Of a DNA stretch of 64,000 bases, positions 42,557 through 53,790 are shown in pieces. The position numbers were made by a program, and so were the translations under genes. The stretch's first letter is position 1; every line of letters begins with the position of its first letter. Location of the stretch: the NCBI GenBank assembly GCA_036365145.1, contig JAEOAD010001365.1, forward strand, positions 5,001,001-5,065,000. Reading direction: 5' to 3'. The stretch is from Orientallactaga sibirica (Eukaryota > Chordata > Mammalia > Rodentia > Dipodidae). The notes under the pieces were generated by a model, which was given only the letters and a program-made list of their open reading frames with translations, searched no databases and had not been told where the DNA came from.

Positions 42557-42788
42557 TATTTTTTTTTAAATTTTTTTATTTTTGGAGAGAGACAGACAGA
42601 GAATGGACGGGCCAGCAGTCTCTCAGCTGCTGTGAATGAAATCCAGATGTGTGCTCCCCCTTGTGGGCAAGTGTGGCATTGAGCCCTTGCATAACTGCAT
42701 CTGGCTAAACGTGGGACCTGGAGATTGGAACCGGGTTCTTAGGCTTATCAGGCAGGCGCCTTAACCACTAAGCCATCTCTCCAGCCCA
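42557..42788 (-). mobile_element. tRNA-headed SINE, longer subtype
   Basis: Antisense copy with T-rich start, GAGAGACAGACAGAG, the longer-subtype block (CCCCCTTGTGGGCAAGTG, GCCCTTGCATAACTGC) and ATCTCTCCAGCCC. AAGGTGAAGATTTTT / AAGGTAAAGATTTTA flank it, so it landed in the right target duplication of the previous SINE. Confidence 0.9.
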
Positions 42789-43829
42789 TAAAGGTAAAGA
42801 TTTTAAACAAAACAAAAATCAAGCAGAGTGGTCTCAAAGGCAAGCCCACACACCATCTGGCACTCAATTAAAGAAAGATGGCAGACAAAGATGGAGGAAC
42901 CATGCCCGTGTGGAGCCAGAAGAGGTGTGTTGGTCCTAAGGGACTTTGAAGGGTACTTTGACCCCACCCCAACTTCCTGGCGTGTGTAGACTTCCCCGAG
43001 AAGGTTACAGCCAACCTCTGACAAAACTGACTTTGATTCTCATGAGCTTTTCCTGCGGAGGGGACCTCAGGTGACACTGAGAGCTCTGTGGGTCATGTGG
43101 CTGGGGGCGGGTGGTCTTGGATACCAGACGTGGACATGGGGCAGCCATATCTTATAAAACATTTGGATTCCTTCCCGTTTTCTTCCTGTAGATCATTTCA
43201 GCATCCCTTTTGTGCTGATCGTCCTGGACCCCAGCTGATGCCAGCACTGAGGGGCCCACTTGGCTGCCCGTGGCTGGACTCTTGGTCTTTCTTCCTCCTT
43301 GAGGGTGCAATGAGCCTCGCAGGTCTCGGCGCTCATCTCTGGCACTGACTCGAGGGGAGCTTAGGGGCAGGAGAAGCAGCCTGAACAACTGAAGACGGGG
43401 TCCATCAGCCCTAATTTGCACTGCATCACATTTGCAAGTTGCAAAATGGAATTTGCAATTGCTTTTCTGCAGTGTTCAAATTAGCACTTCTTAGCATATT
43501 AATGAACTACTTTTTTTTCTTTCACTATGTGACCAATTTTAATGTAAATAGCAGTCTCCGTGCAAAGATTAGGTCAGTGTTTCATGGGGATGAAGTTCTA
43601 AGCTTCCTTGGAGGCTGGGTTCTTGTTTCCGATGGACACCGCTCCCGTCCTTAGCTACAGTCCAGCATGCATGGCGTGTTCAGACTCCTTGGTGAAGCAG
43701 GTGCCCAGTCTGGGGTGAGGTCTGGGGCCCATGGCTGAAGGAACTGGACATCTCTGAGGGAAGCCCCTGGCCCGCTCCTGAGGACGCTCAGGTTTTGCTA
43801 GGAGAGTCAAGTATATTCACGTCTGTATC
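42789..43829. other. Repeat-free interval
   Basis: About 1 kb with no interspersed repeat. It contains the candidate element at 43395-43580. Confidence 0.4.
43395..43580. promoter_or_regulatory. Candidate conserved non-coding element
   Basis: An AT-rich block with CATCACATTTGCAAGTTGC, AATTTGCAATTGCTTTTC, TTCAAATTAGCAC and AGCATATTAATGAAC. The TTTGCAA words recur three times and several TAAT cores are present. It contrasts with the GC-rich flanks. Confidence 0.35.
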
Positions 43830-44185
43830 AGTCTTGAGTCACTGTGACCAAATACCTGAGAGAAACAAGTTCAAGGAGGAAAGATTTGTTCTGGCTCATG
43901 GTTTTGGGCTTAGTTCAGGGTCATTTGGCCCCATGTGCACAGGAAGGACATCATGGCGGCAGCAGTGTGTAGTGGAGGAACGTCTTTACTGCGTGGCAAA
44001 GAGACAGCAGAGAGGATTCCCAGGGAGGATCACGAATAATATTCCCCTAAGGATCTGTCTTCCCCACCCTCACCCAGTGATCTACATCCTCTACTTAGGT
44101 CTTACTCTCCAGAAGTTTCCAGAACCTCCCAAGATGAAGCCACTAGCTGGGGGCCAACCTTTTTAGCCCATGAGCCACAATAACT
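43830..44185 (-). mobile_element. MaLR-type LTR
   Basis: Antisense LTR: CAGTCTTGAGTCACTGTGAC, AAATACCTGAGAGAAAC, AGGAGGAAAGATTTGTTC, TGGCTCATGGTTTTGGGC, CATCATGGCGGCAGC, CCAGAACCTCCCAAGATG. Near full length, no internal sequence. Confidence 0.7.
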
Positions 44186-44215
44186 TCTATGTATAAGACT
44201 TAAAAGACTGCATAC

Positions 44216-44373
44216 AGCTGGGCGTGGTGGTGCATGTCTTTAATCCCAGCACTCAGGAGGCAGAGGAGGGATCGCCATGAGTTCGAGGCCACCCTGAGAC
44301 TACATAGTGAATTCCAGGTCAGCCTGGGCTAGAGTGAAACCCTACCTCGAAAAACCAGAAAAAAAAAAAAAAA
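44216..44373 (+). mobile_element. B1-like SINE
   Basis: Perfect 14-bp target duplication AAAAGACTGCATAC (44202-44215 and 44374-44387). Head GCTGGGCGTGGTGGTGCATG and tail CCTCGAAAAACCAG plus A18. Confidence 0.95.
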
Positions 44374-44387
44374 AAAAGACTGCATAC

Positions 44388-45406
44388 ATGCCACAGAAGG
44401 ACCAGTTGTCTGCAAAACAGACCCAGCTCAGCTGCTCTGGGTACCGCTTGGACCCTCTAAGTAGCGGGCCTGAGGTCGTTGTCTTCATGGAGTTGGTCAA
44501 AGGATACGTTGTTCACAATTCACTGTAACCTGTTCTGGGCCATGTCAGGATAGATCAGGGGATTCCCTTCCTATCAGGCAGGGGTCTACAGCTCCTGATG
44601 ACAAGCAGCCAGTGATAAGACCGAATGCACAGGGAAGTAGAGAAGAAATCAACACACGGGGTTTTAAAATCTGGCCAGAGGCCACATGCAGAGCCAGCAT
44701 TTGGAGAAGGGAGAGGCTTGCACAGGGTGTCTGATGAGCACCTGGAGTCTGGAGAGAGTGCCTGGGAAGTCACCAACTGGCTGGCTGGAGACAGTGGCCT
44801 GGCCTCTCTGGAAGGGGTAATGACCTTCTTCATCTCGGGGACACACATAATCCAGGCTTTAAGGACCATCGTGGACCCCACTCTTCCCAAATGACTGCTT
44901 TCCCAGTTTGTTTCTCAAAACAAGCTGATGACTCATCCTGGTTTGAAGTAACAACTAAATGGTGTTTTCCTGCTGCGTCTACACTGGTGCAGCCATCCAC
45001 TCGTCTCACCCCTCCCAACAGCCTGACATTCCAGGGCCTTCAGTTAACTATTCTTTGCTATCTATAGATGGGTGCCTGGGTGTGCTGATTGCATTTTAAA
45101 AACAAGAGTTTGTGTATCGGACGGATTTGGAAATAATCAGTAACTAAGGTAGCAGAGGAGAAAAAAAGCACCTGACTCCTGATGAGTAATTTTAAAACTG
45201 TGAATACTTCACAGCTTGATGTATTCTTGGGGGAAGGAATCCTTCCATTACAGCCATCCCAAAATGCAATGGGGGTGTACACTGGCACTTGAAGCCCGTA
45301 GGGGCACCTGAAGAAGAAAGAGACCCTTCTCTCGCTTGTGAGTCCCGTGACTTCATACATCCTGCTATGTTGCCACTTAAATGGGTTCCTTCCAAAAATC
45401 AGGTAT
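44388..45406. other. Unassigned interval
   Basis: About 1 kb with no recognised repeat. A 111-codon minus frame and an 89-codon plus frame overlap each other and have no recognised domain. Confidence 0.4.
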
Positions 45407-45420
45407 TAAAACATACTAAT

Positions 45421-45639
45421 GGGGGCTGGAGAGATGGCCTAGTGGTTAAGGTGCTTGCCTGCAAAGCCAAAGGACCCCGGTTCAATTTCCCAGGACCCAC
45501 ATAAAGCAGATGCACAAGGTGGTGCACGGTCTGGAGTTGGTTTGCAGTGGCTGGAGGCCCTGGTGCGCCCATTTCTCTCTCTCTCTCTCTCTCTCTGCCT
45601 CTTTCCCTCTCTCAAATAAATAAAAATAAAAATATTTAT
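45421..45639 (+). mobile_element. tRNA-headed SINE
   Basis: Head GGGGGCTGGAGAGATGGCC, B box GGTTCAATTTC, CT-rich body, AAATAAATAAAAATA tail. AAAACATACTAATG / AAAACATATGAATG flank it. Confidence 0.9.
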
Positions 45640-45659
45640 TAAAAAACATATGAATGCGT

Positions 45660-45862
45660 GACATGATAACTGGAGACAGAAGATGTAGACAGGCACCATT
45701 TTGAAATCAAAGAGTAGCTTCCACCAGACAGACCCAGGGACACATTGATCTTGGCCCTTCCCAGGCTCCAGAGCTGCAAGAACAAAAAAATTCTGTTCTT
45801 ATCAATTTACCCAGCCTCATAAGTTTTGTTGTAACATCACAAATGGACTGAGACACATTGTT
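45660..45862 (+). mobile_element. MLT/MaLR-type LTR, 3' part
   Basis: CATTGATCTTGGCCCTTCCC, AGGCTCCAGAGCTGCAAG, TTCTGTTCTTATCAATTTAC, CCAGCCTCATAAGTTTTG and AATGGACTGAGACA match the 3' end of an old mammalian MaLR LTR. Confidence 0.65.
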
Positions 45863-45881
45863 AGTGAAGAAGGCTCATAAT

Positions 45882-45892
45882 TTTTTTTTTTT

Positions 45893-45929
<37 letters not shown>

Positions 45930-46097
45930 ATTGGCACACCAGGGCCTCAGCCGCTGCAATCCAACTTGAGACACTTGTGCCACCTCGTGGGCATATGTGA
46001 CCTTGTGCTTCTGGCTTACGTGGGATCTGGAAAGTTGAACCTCGGTCCTTAGGCTTCGCAGGCAAGTGCCTTAACCGCTAAGCCATCTTTCCAGCCC
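45882..46097 (-). mobile_element. tRNA-headed SINE with (GA)n
   Basis: Perfect 12-bp target duplication AAGGCTCATAAT (45870-45881 and 46098-46109). Poly-T, (GA)n at 45895-45928, body and CTTAACCGCTAAGCC, ATCTTTCCAGCCC. Confidence 0.95.
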
Positions 46098-46109
46098 AAG
46101 GCTCATAAT

Positions 46110-49100
46110 CTTAGGTCAAAGATTTTTGTCACAAGAAGCCCAACTCATATGGGCTTATAAAAACACAGGTTAAATCTTGGTGGGGGTCTTCAGGAATGGC
46201 TGGATCCATGGGTCAGAATGCCATCAGCAGGATGTGGCTTCGCTGTCCTCTGTCTAACCTCCATTTCCGGGCACCATGGACTCTCCCATTGTGGTGGCAA
46301 GATGGCTGTGTTTCCTGTTCTCAGGAGCACCAGGAAAAAGCTTCTCTTTTTTACACAAAGGCCTGGGATTGAGTGAGGCTGTTCCTGATTTAGGTCCTGT
46401 CCCCACCCGAGCAGGTCCGTGGGATGTGATGTCCTCGCTGTCCTGGAATGGGTTGCTTGTCTCTCCCTGGAGCTGGGGGTGGCTTCAGCCCGCCCGCCCG
46501 AGACCACATGGACCAGCATGGGGGAAGGGTGATTCTTCAAGGAAAATCAGAGAGCTATTTCCAGTAAAGGAGGAAAGCGGCTGGGCAGGCAAAAACAACA
46601 GATGTCCACTCCGACAGCTTTTTGGTTAACTATTCACAGAAGTCCAGGAGCGAGTTCTATCCAGAGAACAGAGAACGAGGCTGATTTAACTGTTTCTGTT
46701 TCCGCTATGAGTTTGGCTCCCAGTCTGGGCGTTCCCCCTTTACACAGAGCCTAGGAATGTCCGCCCCTCGTTTGCAAGTTCATAACCTCTGCTCTGCTCA
46801 TGGAAGGGAGCCCCATGCTCCTCTGACTGGGGATGCATGGGACCCTTGCTCAGGCATTGGCTGGGGACCAGGTCGGTGGCCCCATGGCTCTTCTTGTGCA
46901 AGCTTTCTGGCTGACAAATAGTTGTTCATGCAGCCAGCCACTGTCTCCCCTTATCTGTCCTCCCCGATGGCCACCATTTCTTCTGGCATGGTTTTGATGA
47001 GACATGCCTGTAATCTCCCTAGCCTTGCAACCTGGATGTGGGCTCCAGGAATGCTTCTGGAACACATGACTCATCCAGTGGCTGTTGAGTCTGTCTTGTC
47101 TCCCCCAGCTCTCGCATACACAGCCATTTCGGCCCAAGAAATGCTGGATGAAGTGAGCTATCCTGTGTCTATACTCGGGAACCCGGGCGGCACCAGCCGG
47201 TGGTGTTTTCTGTTCTAATCTGCTCTTGCTCCCTCCCTCTCTATCCCCTCTTTTCCAATATCTTCCTTCTGTCCTTTGAACCTCTTCCTCTGATGGGTCC
47301 TGGAAGAAATAAATACAAGCTCTGAAACCTCCATTAATATCATCCGTTTCCTCCTGGCAATTAGAGCTTGTGGGGTGGGCAGGCGGCATGAGGCGGTGAA
47401 GAGGGGAGGGTGGCAGACACGATGCAGGGGTCACCCTCCTGCTGCCCAGACCTTGTCCTATCCCTGGGAGGTTCCAGGGACAGATCTGGACTGGCTAGCT
47501 CCAGCCTGGAAATGACCCACATATCTCACCCTCCCCCAGATGTGAGCTTCGCATCCCAGTGGCTTTCCCATCGTCTCTCTCTTCAAAGCCTGCCTCCCCT
47601 CAGAGCCCGAGCCCAATCCCGTGAGGACAATTCGTAGGCAGGGAGCCGTGGACACCTCCTTCCTACTTATTAGGGCAGAATCGCTCCGACGGAGCCGCAA
47701 GAGCCCGGCCAGAGCCTCATTATTTTGGGCTTCATTGAAATGCACGGCGAAGCCATCCCTGGGACTTTATGTACTAAACTTAACCACAGTAATGTATTCA
47801 AATCATTCTGAATTTATCTAGTCTGAGCATCCTTTCCCTCCCCTCTTTCTTCTCCTCCTCCACATATATTTTTTTAAAAGACAAATGTGTATTTTGAAAT
47901 AACAGTTTAGAACCACTGATTTTGTGTGTGAGGGACTGGTGACTCCGGTCTGCCTGTCATTTCCCATTTTGTTCCCTAGCTGTGGTCACCCAAGGCGCCA
48001 GTGACCTATGATGTCTCCTTCCGGCTCCATGGCCCCTCTCTCTCCTTCCTTTGTCTTGGTCTTACTATCGTTGGGACCTAAGCTTTGGAACAGGGCGAGC
48101 TGAGGTGCCTTCCTGGAGAAATAGAAGGAAGCCCTGTAGACTGGCAGTTCAGAAAAAAAAAAAGGCTTGGCTGGGGCAGTAGGCAGCAAGCCCTCACCCC
48201 AGTTTAGGCATTTACATTCTGGGTGACATTGGAAACACTGTCTTCTTCTCTGGGTCTCAGCTAAGGGACCATACATGAGCATAAGACCTCTTAAAATTAT
48301 AAGCAATGTTTTACTTACCATGTTAGGAGAGAAATTCTATAGCTGTATTTTCAAAAGGCCCCACCTACCAGGGTTAGGTTGGACCCTGGGGAACCCCCCA
48401 TATCATCAGGGACCCTTGTCCAATATCTTGGTTCTACAGGTGGGGTCCACTGAGGCTCAGAGACGATGCAGGTGTTGTGCCCATTGGAGACTGGTCCAAG
48501 GATGGATCCAAGTGGGCAGAGGCTGGGATGAACCAGCTAAGTTAGCTTCTATCTTGGAACGTGTCATTCAGAGGGGCCTTGGGAAGACCCCAATAGAGCA
48601 GAGATCTAATCAAATATGGCAAATGAGTGCTGCTGGCTGGTGACCACTGTCCGATGTGGGGTCCAGCCAGCACACCTGCTTTCCAGCTGCCGTGCGGCGT
48701 CTCTGGCTCACTACAGGGGCTGGAAGACAGTTGAGGATGGCAGGGACGCGCCGCACTATACAGAAAGAACTTTGTTTTCCGGGAGTGGGGGATGGGTGTC
48801 TTTGCCTACTCACCACAGCTGTACCTCAGCTCAGTGTCCCAGTCCTTAGGACCATGGCCATGAAACAGACTACCTTGAGCCAGTGGACAAGTATCCACGC
48901 TGCTTTCCTCATCCCGTGGAGCACTGTCCGGTCACCCATGAACTTGCTCCTGCGGGACCTGCCTCCCGCCCTACATGGAGAAAGATCCTTGCTGAGCCAC
49001 ATGGTTCTGGAGGGCGGGGCGGTCTGTTGCCTGTGACTTCTCTTTGGGCCAGCCAGCTTACCCCCATCTACCTTGCCTGTTCCTCCATGCTGGAGTTTAT

Positions 49101-49244
49101 AAGTGGCACTGCTATGGAAAGCTCATTAAGTTTGTGAAATTTGGTCTAATTTGGTCTCAGTCAGAACATACTAAACTTCAAATGATCAGCTCAGCATCCC
49201 TGTTTGGTTCAGAAAACGTGACTCTCAAGAGCCATTGTCAACCA
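46110..49244. other. Longest repeat-poor GC-moderate interval
   Basis: About 3.1 kb with no SINE, LTR or L1 recognised. The longest frame (46850-47434, minus, 194 codons) begins and ends without supporting signals and has no known domain. The candidate element at 47655-47830 lies inside. Confidence 0.4.
47655..47830. promoter_or_regulatory. Candidate conserved non-coding element
   Basis: CpG-bearing GAATCGCTCCGACGGAGCCG (with an 8-nt palindromic arm, CTCCGACGGAG) leads into CTCATTATTTTGGGCTTC, AATGCACGGCGAAGCC and TTCAAATCATTCTGAATTT. The intact CpGs and AT-rich right half are unlike the neighbours. Confidence 0.3.
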
Positions 49245-49480
49245 AGAAGCTCTCCTTCCCTCTTCTTCTCCCTCCCTCCCTCTCTCCCTTCCTTTCTCTC
49301 TCCTATCCTTTCTCCCGCCTTTCCTTCCTCCCTCCATTCCTTCCTTCACTCCCTGTCTCCCTTCCTTCTTCCTTCATCCCTGTCTCCCTTCCTTCTTCCT
49401 TCCTTCACTCCCTCTCTCCCTTCACCCCTCCCTTCCTTTCTCCTTCCTTCATTCCCTCTCTTCCTTTCTCCTTCTATGGT
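49245..49480 (+). repeat. CCTT/CCCT polypyrimidine tract, left part
   Basis: Almost pure pyrimidine, with CCTTCCTTC, CTCCCTC and CTTCATCCCTGTCTCCC words repeated. It is the left portion of one long tract interrupted by an LTR. Confidence 0.95.
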
Positions 49481-49482
49481 AG

Positions 49483-49853
49483 TTTGAATATATGGCCCCC
49501 AATATATTCAGTGTTTTATTAGTTTATAGTTTATAATTACCTGCAGTCACCTTGCTAGAGGCAATGTCACTGGGGGCGGATCTTAAGGTGTGGTGATGGT
49601 TTGAGATTCCATTGTAAAGATATGCAAAGTGTGCCTAATAGGAGTTCCTGAAGTGTGCTGTGGCTTTTGGCTGTAGTTTTGCTCTGTGTGCTGTGTAGCT
49701 GGTGGCTTTTTTCTCTCTGCTTGGCCCTGTGAAGGCAGGCCAGCTTCTTCTGCCATTATGGAACTTCCCCTGGATCTGTAAGCTTCAATAAATAATACCC
49801 CTTCCTCCATAACTGTGCCTGGTCTGGAAGTTAATCAGCGAACCTGAAGCTGT
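49483..49853 (+). mobile_element. MaLR-type LTR inside the pyrimidine tract
   Basis: ATGGTAGTTTGAATATATGG, CCTGCAGTCACCTTGC, TGAAGGCAGGCCAGC, CTTCTGCCATTATGG and AGCTTCAATAAATAATACC, then CCTTCCTCCATAACTG. The order fits a sense LTR ending near 49853. An AATAAA polyadenylation word lies at about 49786. Confidence 0.7.
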
Positions 49854-49859
49854 CTGCTA

Positions 49860-50365
49860 CACCTTCCTTCGCTCCTTCCCTTCCTTTCTCCTTCCTTCAC
49901 TCCTTCCCTCACTCCTTCCCTTCCTTTTTCCTTCCTTCACCCCTTCCTTCCTTTCTCCTTCCTTCACCCCTTCCCTTCCTTTCTCCTTCCTTCACCCCTC
50001 CCTTCCTTCCTCCTTCCTTCACTCCCTCTCTCCCTTCACCCCTTCCTTCCTTTCTCCTTCCTTCACCCCCTCCCTTCCTTCCTCCTTCCTTCACTCCCTC
50101 TCTCCCTTCACCCCTTCCTTCCTTTCTCCTTCCTTCACCCCTTCCCTTCCTTTCTCCTTCCTTCACCCCCTCCCTTCCTTCCTCCTTCCTTCACTCCCTC
50201 TCTCCCTTCACCCCTTCCTTCCTTTCTCCTTCCTTCACTCCTTCCCTTCCTTCCTCCTTCCTTCACTCCCTCCCCCTTCCTCCTTCCTTCACTCCCTCCC
50301 TCCCTTCCTTTCACCCTTCCTTCACTTCCTCCCTCTATCCTTCCCTTCCTTTCTCCTTCCCTCCC
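49860..50365 (+). repeat. CCTTC polypyrimidine tract with higher-order units
   Basis: About 500 bp of C and T with rare A. The phrase CACTCCCTCTCTCCCTTCAC recurs at about 50019, 50092 and 50190, so larger units of about 73 and 98 bp are repeated. On the minus strand it is a polypurine tract, giving Lys/Glu/Gly/Arg-rich frames of 85 and 109 codons that are artefacts. Confidence 0.95.
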
Positions 50366-50472
50366 TTTTATCTTTGTTTTGTGGACAAAGTCTGTCTCCT
50401 GTAGCCCAGACTGGGTGCAATCTTCTTGCCTTAGCCTTCTGCGCGTTGGGAGTAAGGCTTGCACACCTCACT
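50366..50472 (-). mobile_element. B1-like SINE, diverged
   Basis: TTTTGTGGACAAAGTCTG, CTGTAGCCCAGACTGGG, CTTGCCTTAGCCTTCTGC and GGGAGTAAGGCTTGC are diverged antisense B1 words. Confidence 0.6.
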
Positions 50473-50475
50473 CAG

Positions 50476-52159
50476 ACCAGGACTTTGTTTAGCATACATC
50501 TCCAATGCTTCAGCTAAATGAGAGCTTTCACTAGCCAGGGTGAGGAGAAATAATTCAAACAGGGTTTATAATTAACATTTTTCATTAAAACACAGTACTG
50601 CAGTCTTTCAAAAGCTAAAGACAAGCCTCTTCTCCAGGTACGGAAGCATCAGCTTGAACAATCACGGAAGAAGTTCTCTGTGCTCACCATTAAATAAAAT
50701 TTTATAATGAAAATTTTGTCTCATGAAGGTGAAACTTTGTGAACATATTAGAATTCTCATTTTTCTGTGCATAGCAATCAAATGACCTTCCTATACTGCC
50801 ACATAAAGTATAGATTTAAAGTGAAATGATCCAGTCAGTCATTTAACATTTTCTTAAAGAGTAATTTCCTCTGTAAGTATAGATGTTTACATATGATTTT
50901 CTTTTTGGTATTTACATTTTAAGAATTGAAGAAAAACTGACATTCTTTTTGGGAACTGTTTTTTAATAGCCTTTGTTTATTTTTAATATGTGGTGTTCCA
51001 GGCCCTTGCTCTAATGATTTTTTTCACACTGCATTGATAATTAAATTCATTCATTTTCCCAGCTGCACAATTCCTTTAAATAAAAAGTTATGGGTAATAA
51101 CACCTCGTATGCTCAAAGTACAGAGGAGAAAAGGGCAGATCAGAGCTCTCCGTTGAGGGGGATCCCACCGATTGTGCAGGTCATGGGTTAAGGCAGAGAC
51201 CTGTGCATGGCTTCTCAGATATTCAGGCCTTCTCAATTCACAGATTATGACCTGTGGCTTGTGATTTTTTTTTTTAATACTGGAAAACATGTATTTTTTC
51301 CCTTTGTGTTCATATACACATATGTATCTTCTTTTATCCCGTTCAGATTTTCAGTTCATAACTTGTCATCAAAGATACTGGAAATGCTGTTGTTCTCAAA
51401 TGAGTGGAGACCGTTTGCATGCTGTTACCAAGTAGCCTATGTACAAGCGGGGCAGTAAAAGTGAGCTGAGATATTTTGTGACATAAAAAGAATCATGTAG
51501 ATTTGTGAACATGTAGAACTGTGATCAGAGAGAAGGTTCAGGAAGTAATGAGAAGAGGCTTCGGCCCAGGGCTAGTGATTCACTTGTAGCGTCTGTAATT
51601 TCATGGATGCTATAAGGATTTGGTTTTTACACATTTTAATTTAGTCCAGAGATGTTCCTATTTTAATTATCCACACACAAGGGTACAGTATCTTTCTACG
51701 GTTATTGCTATATGTTACATTTATATATAGCAATAGCCCGTTGGAAAAAAAAAAACCAACAAAATGCTTTCACCTAGATGACCAGAGGGTTATGCTCATT
51801 TGTTTTAATGACACGGCATGGACCTCTGCATCCTTAAACAGATCTGCGGTCCGCGGCTGCGGTGCCTCCCTGGACGTGCACACAAGCAGAGGCAGGCCAG
51901 GAAGAAAGAAGAATTTGTTCTCTCTTTGTGAAGGGTTTGGAAGGGCTTCCATGGAGACGTCTGATGGAGAATGTCTGGAGCCCCTCACTTTCCACACTGA
52001 AATGAGAGGGCGCTGGATCAGGGGTACTCAAGAGCCAGTTGATTCCCAGTGGCCTTTGGTGATCACATTTCCATAGAAGAAAGTCCATTTGGAGAAATGT
52101 GATATTTTAGCTGTTGTATCAGGCTCAACCTGCAGAAACATTTCCTGAGCAAGGAAATA
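50476..52159. other. AT-rich repeat-free interval
   Basis: About 1.7 kb with no recognised repeat. Positions 50540-51060 (TTATAATTAACATTTTTC, CATAAAGTATAGATTTAAAG) might be conserved non-coding DNA. A (T)9-A run is at 51268. A 123-codon plus frame (51705-52076) was not recognised. Confidence 0.35.
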
Positions 52160-52930
52160 GAAGAGAGAAAAAATGTAATATATAAATACATATGCTTAAA
52201 CCTATGCATTTGTGTTTACTGTTTATGCACAAATGTAAATAAATATATAATATATATAAAAGACTATACCCCAAAATATTTCAATGTATATTTAATGACT
52301 CTAGATCTAATTTTATGTATATAAAAATATGCATAAGTATATAACATATAAAAGAACAATATAAGTATTTAACTATATATTTAAATATATGATTTTTATC
52401 TACTTTATATCTATGTACAAGTACAAATAAGTATTTAATATACAAAAATACAATGTACCTACTTAAATAAATATGTCTAAATATACTTATATACTTATAT
52501 CTATGTATAAATATGCCTATACAATATATAAAATGATAATATACATAGCTAAATATACTTATATTTTTATCTATTTAATATCCATATATAAGTAGAAGTA
52601 TATATATCATATATAGAATGACATCTACTTAAATATATTCATAATCTTATCTATTTAATATCTATAATAAATGCAAATAAGCACATATAAAATATTTAAA
52701 GACAAAACTGTATATAGTTCTATTGATTTAATATCTATTATACATATGAATACAACATATAAAAGAACAATACATGTACTTAAATTTATATATTGAAATT
52801 ATATGTCTAAATAAAATACATATGTGTATTTATTTGCATCTATTCAATATTATGTATATATTAAATGAGAAGAATTATATACACATACAGACACTTGAAT
52901 AAACTTGTATTTATATGTTTGCAAATGTAA
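52160..52930. repeat. Degenerate AT-rich repeat, period ~75-80 bp
   Basis: About 770 bp of over 80% A+T by eye. The phrase TATCTATTTAATATCTAT or close variants recurs near 52398, 52490, 52567, 52642 and 52721, spaced about 75-90 bp, with AATACATATAAAAGAACAAT-like words between. It reads as an old AT minisatellite with no coding potential. Confidence 0.6.
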
Positions 52931-53127
52931 ATGAATCTGTAAAAGGGATAGTCCCATGAAAGCAAATGGTGACATAAACTAAAATCAGAATTTCCCAAGT
53001 AGGCTAATCTTTCTCTTTCCACAGAGAAACAGCAAACAGAAATTGGTCCATTGAAGTGAGTCTCACATAAGCCATTGTGTCCAAGAGGTTGTGGAGTGAC
53101 GTGCAGGGCTGGGCCAATCCAACTTCT

Positions 53128-53335
53128 ATTTTTATTTATTTATTTATTTTTTATTTGACAGAGAGAAGTGGGGGGGGGAGACAGAGAGAATGGGCGTGCC
53201 AGGGCCTCCAGCCAGTGCAAACCAACTCCAGATGCATGTGCCCCCTTGTGCATCTGGCTTATGTGGGTCCTCGGAAATTGAACCTAGGTCCTTTGGCTTT
53301 GCAGGCAAACACTTTAACCGCTAAGCCATTCCTCC
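53128..53335 (-). mobile_element. tRNA-headed SINE
   Basis: (TTTA)n tail, GACAGAGAGAAGTGGGGG, body, CTTTAACCGCTAAGCC. Target duplication CCAATCCAACTTCT / CCAATCCAACTTTT at 53114-53127 and 53336-53349. Confidence 0.95.
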
Positions 53336-53349
53336 CCAATCCAACTTTT

Positions 53350-53724
53350 CTAGTGACCCTACAGGAATGCTGGGGGACTCTGCCGAGCATGGCCCTCAAA
53401 GTCACTAGCTCTGAGAGTCACTTGCATGGGGAAGGCCACTGTGCTGTGACCCTAACGCCACAGACCTGCACAGACCCTCTCACTGCCACCCAGCTTCCCC
53501 TGCTTGGAACCACACTGACCTCTCCCCAGTCGGTGGCTCTGTCCCCAAGGTCGGTGCCACCTATCTTGGAATAAAGGCCGGTGACAAAGGGGTTTGTCCC
53601 GGGATTCTTGGAGAAGGGCTTATTGCAGAGCCTCTGAATGAGTATCTGGGGGAGGGGGATTTACCCATGTAAAACAATGTGTTAGCATAAGTAGTTAAAT
53701 ATTCAAATGTGTTTGTGTTTATAC
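53350..53724. other. Unassigned sequence
   Basis: No recognised repeat. The 165-codon plus frame 53077-53574 runs through the SINE and is therefore not a gene. Confidence 0.45.
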
Positions 53725-53790
53725 CTGGGGCTGGGACCAAGGGCCTTGCACATGCAAAGCCAGCTCTCTATCACGGAGCTCCATCCTCAG
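53725..53790 (-). mobile_element. ID-like SINE fragment
   Basis: On the minus strand: ATGGAGCTCCGTGATAGAG, GCTTTGCATGTGCAAGGCCC and AGCCCCAGG. The ID architecture is kept with several substitutions. Confidence 0.55.

Noticed and set aside
46850..47434. 194-codon minus frame as a gene
   Set aside because: No recognisable domain, biased opposite frames of similar openness, and no supporting signals.
49909..50464. Glu/Lys/Gly-rich minus frames of 85 and 109 codons
   Set aside because: They are translations of a polypurine simple repeat.
53077..53574. 165-codon plus frame
   Set aside because: Its first half is the antisense of a SINE that has clear target duplications.
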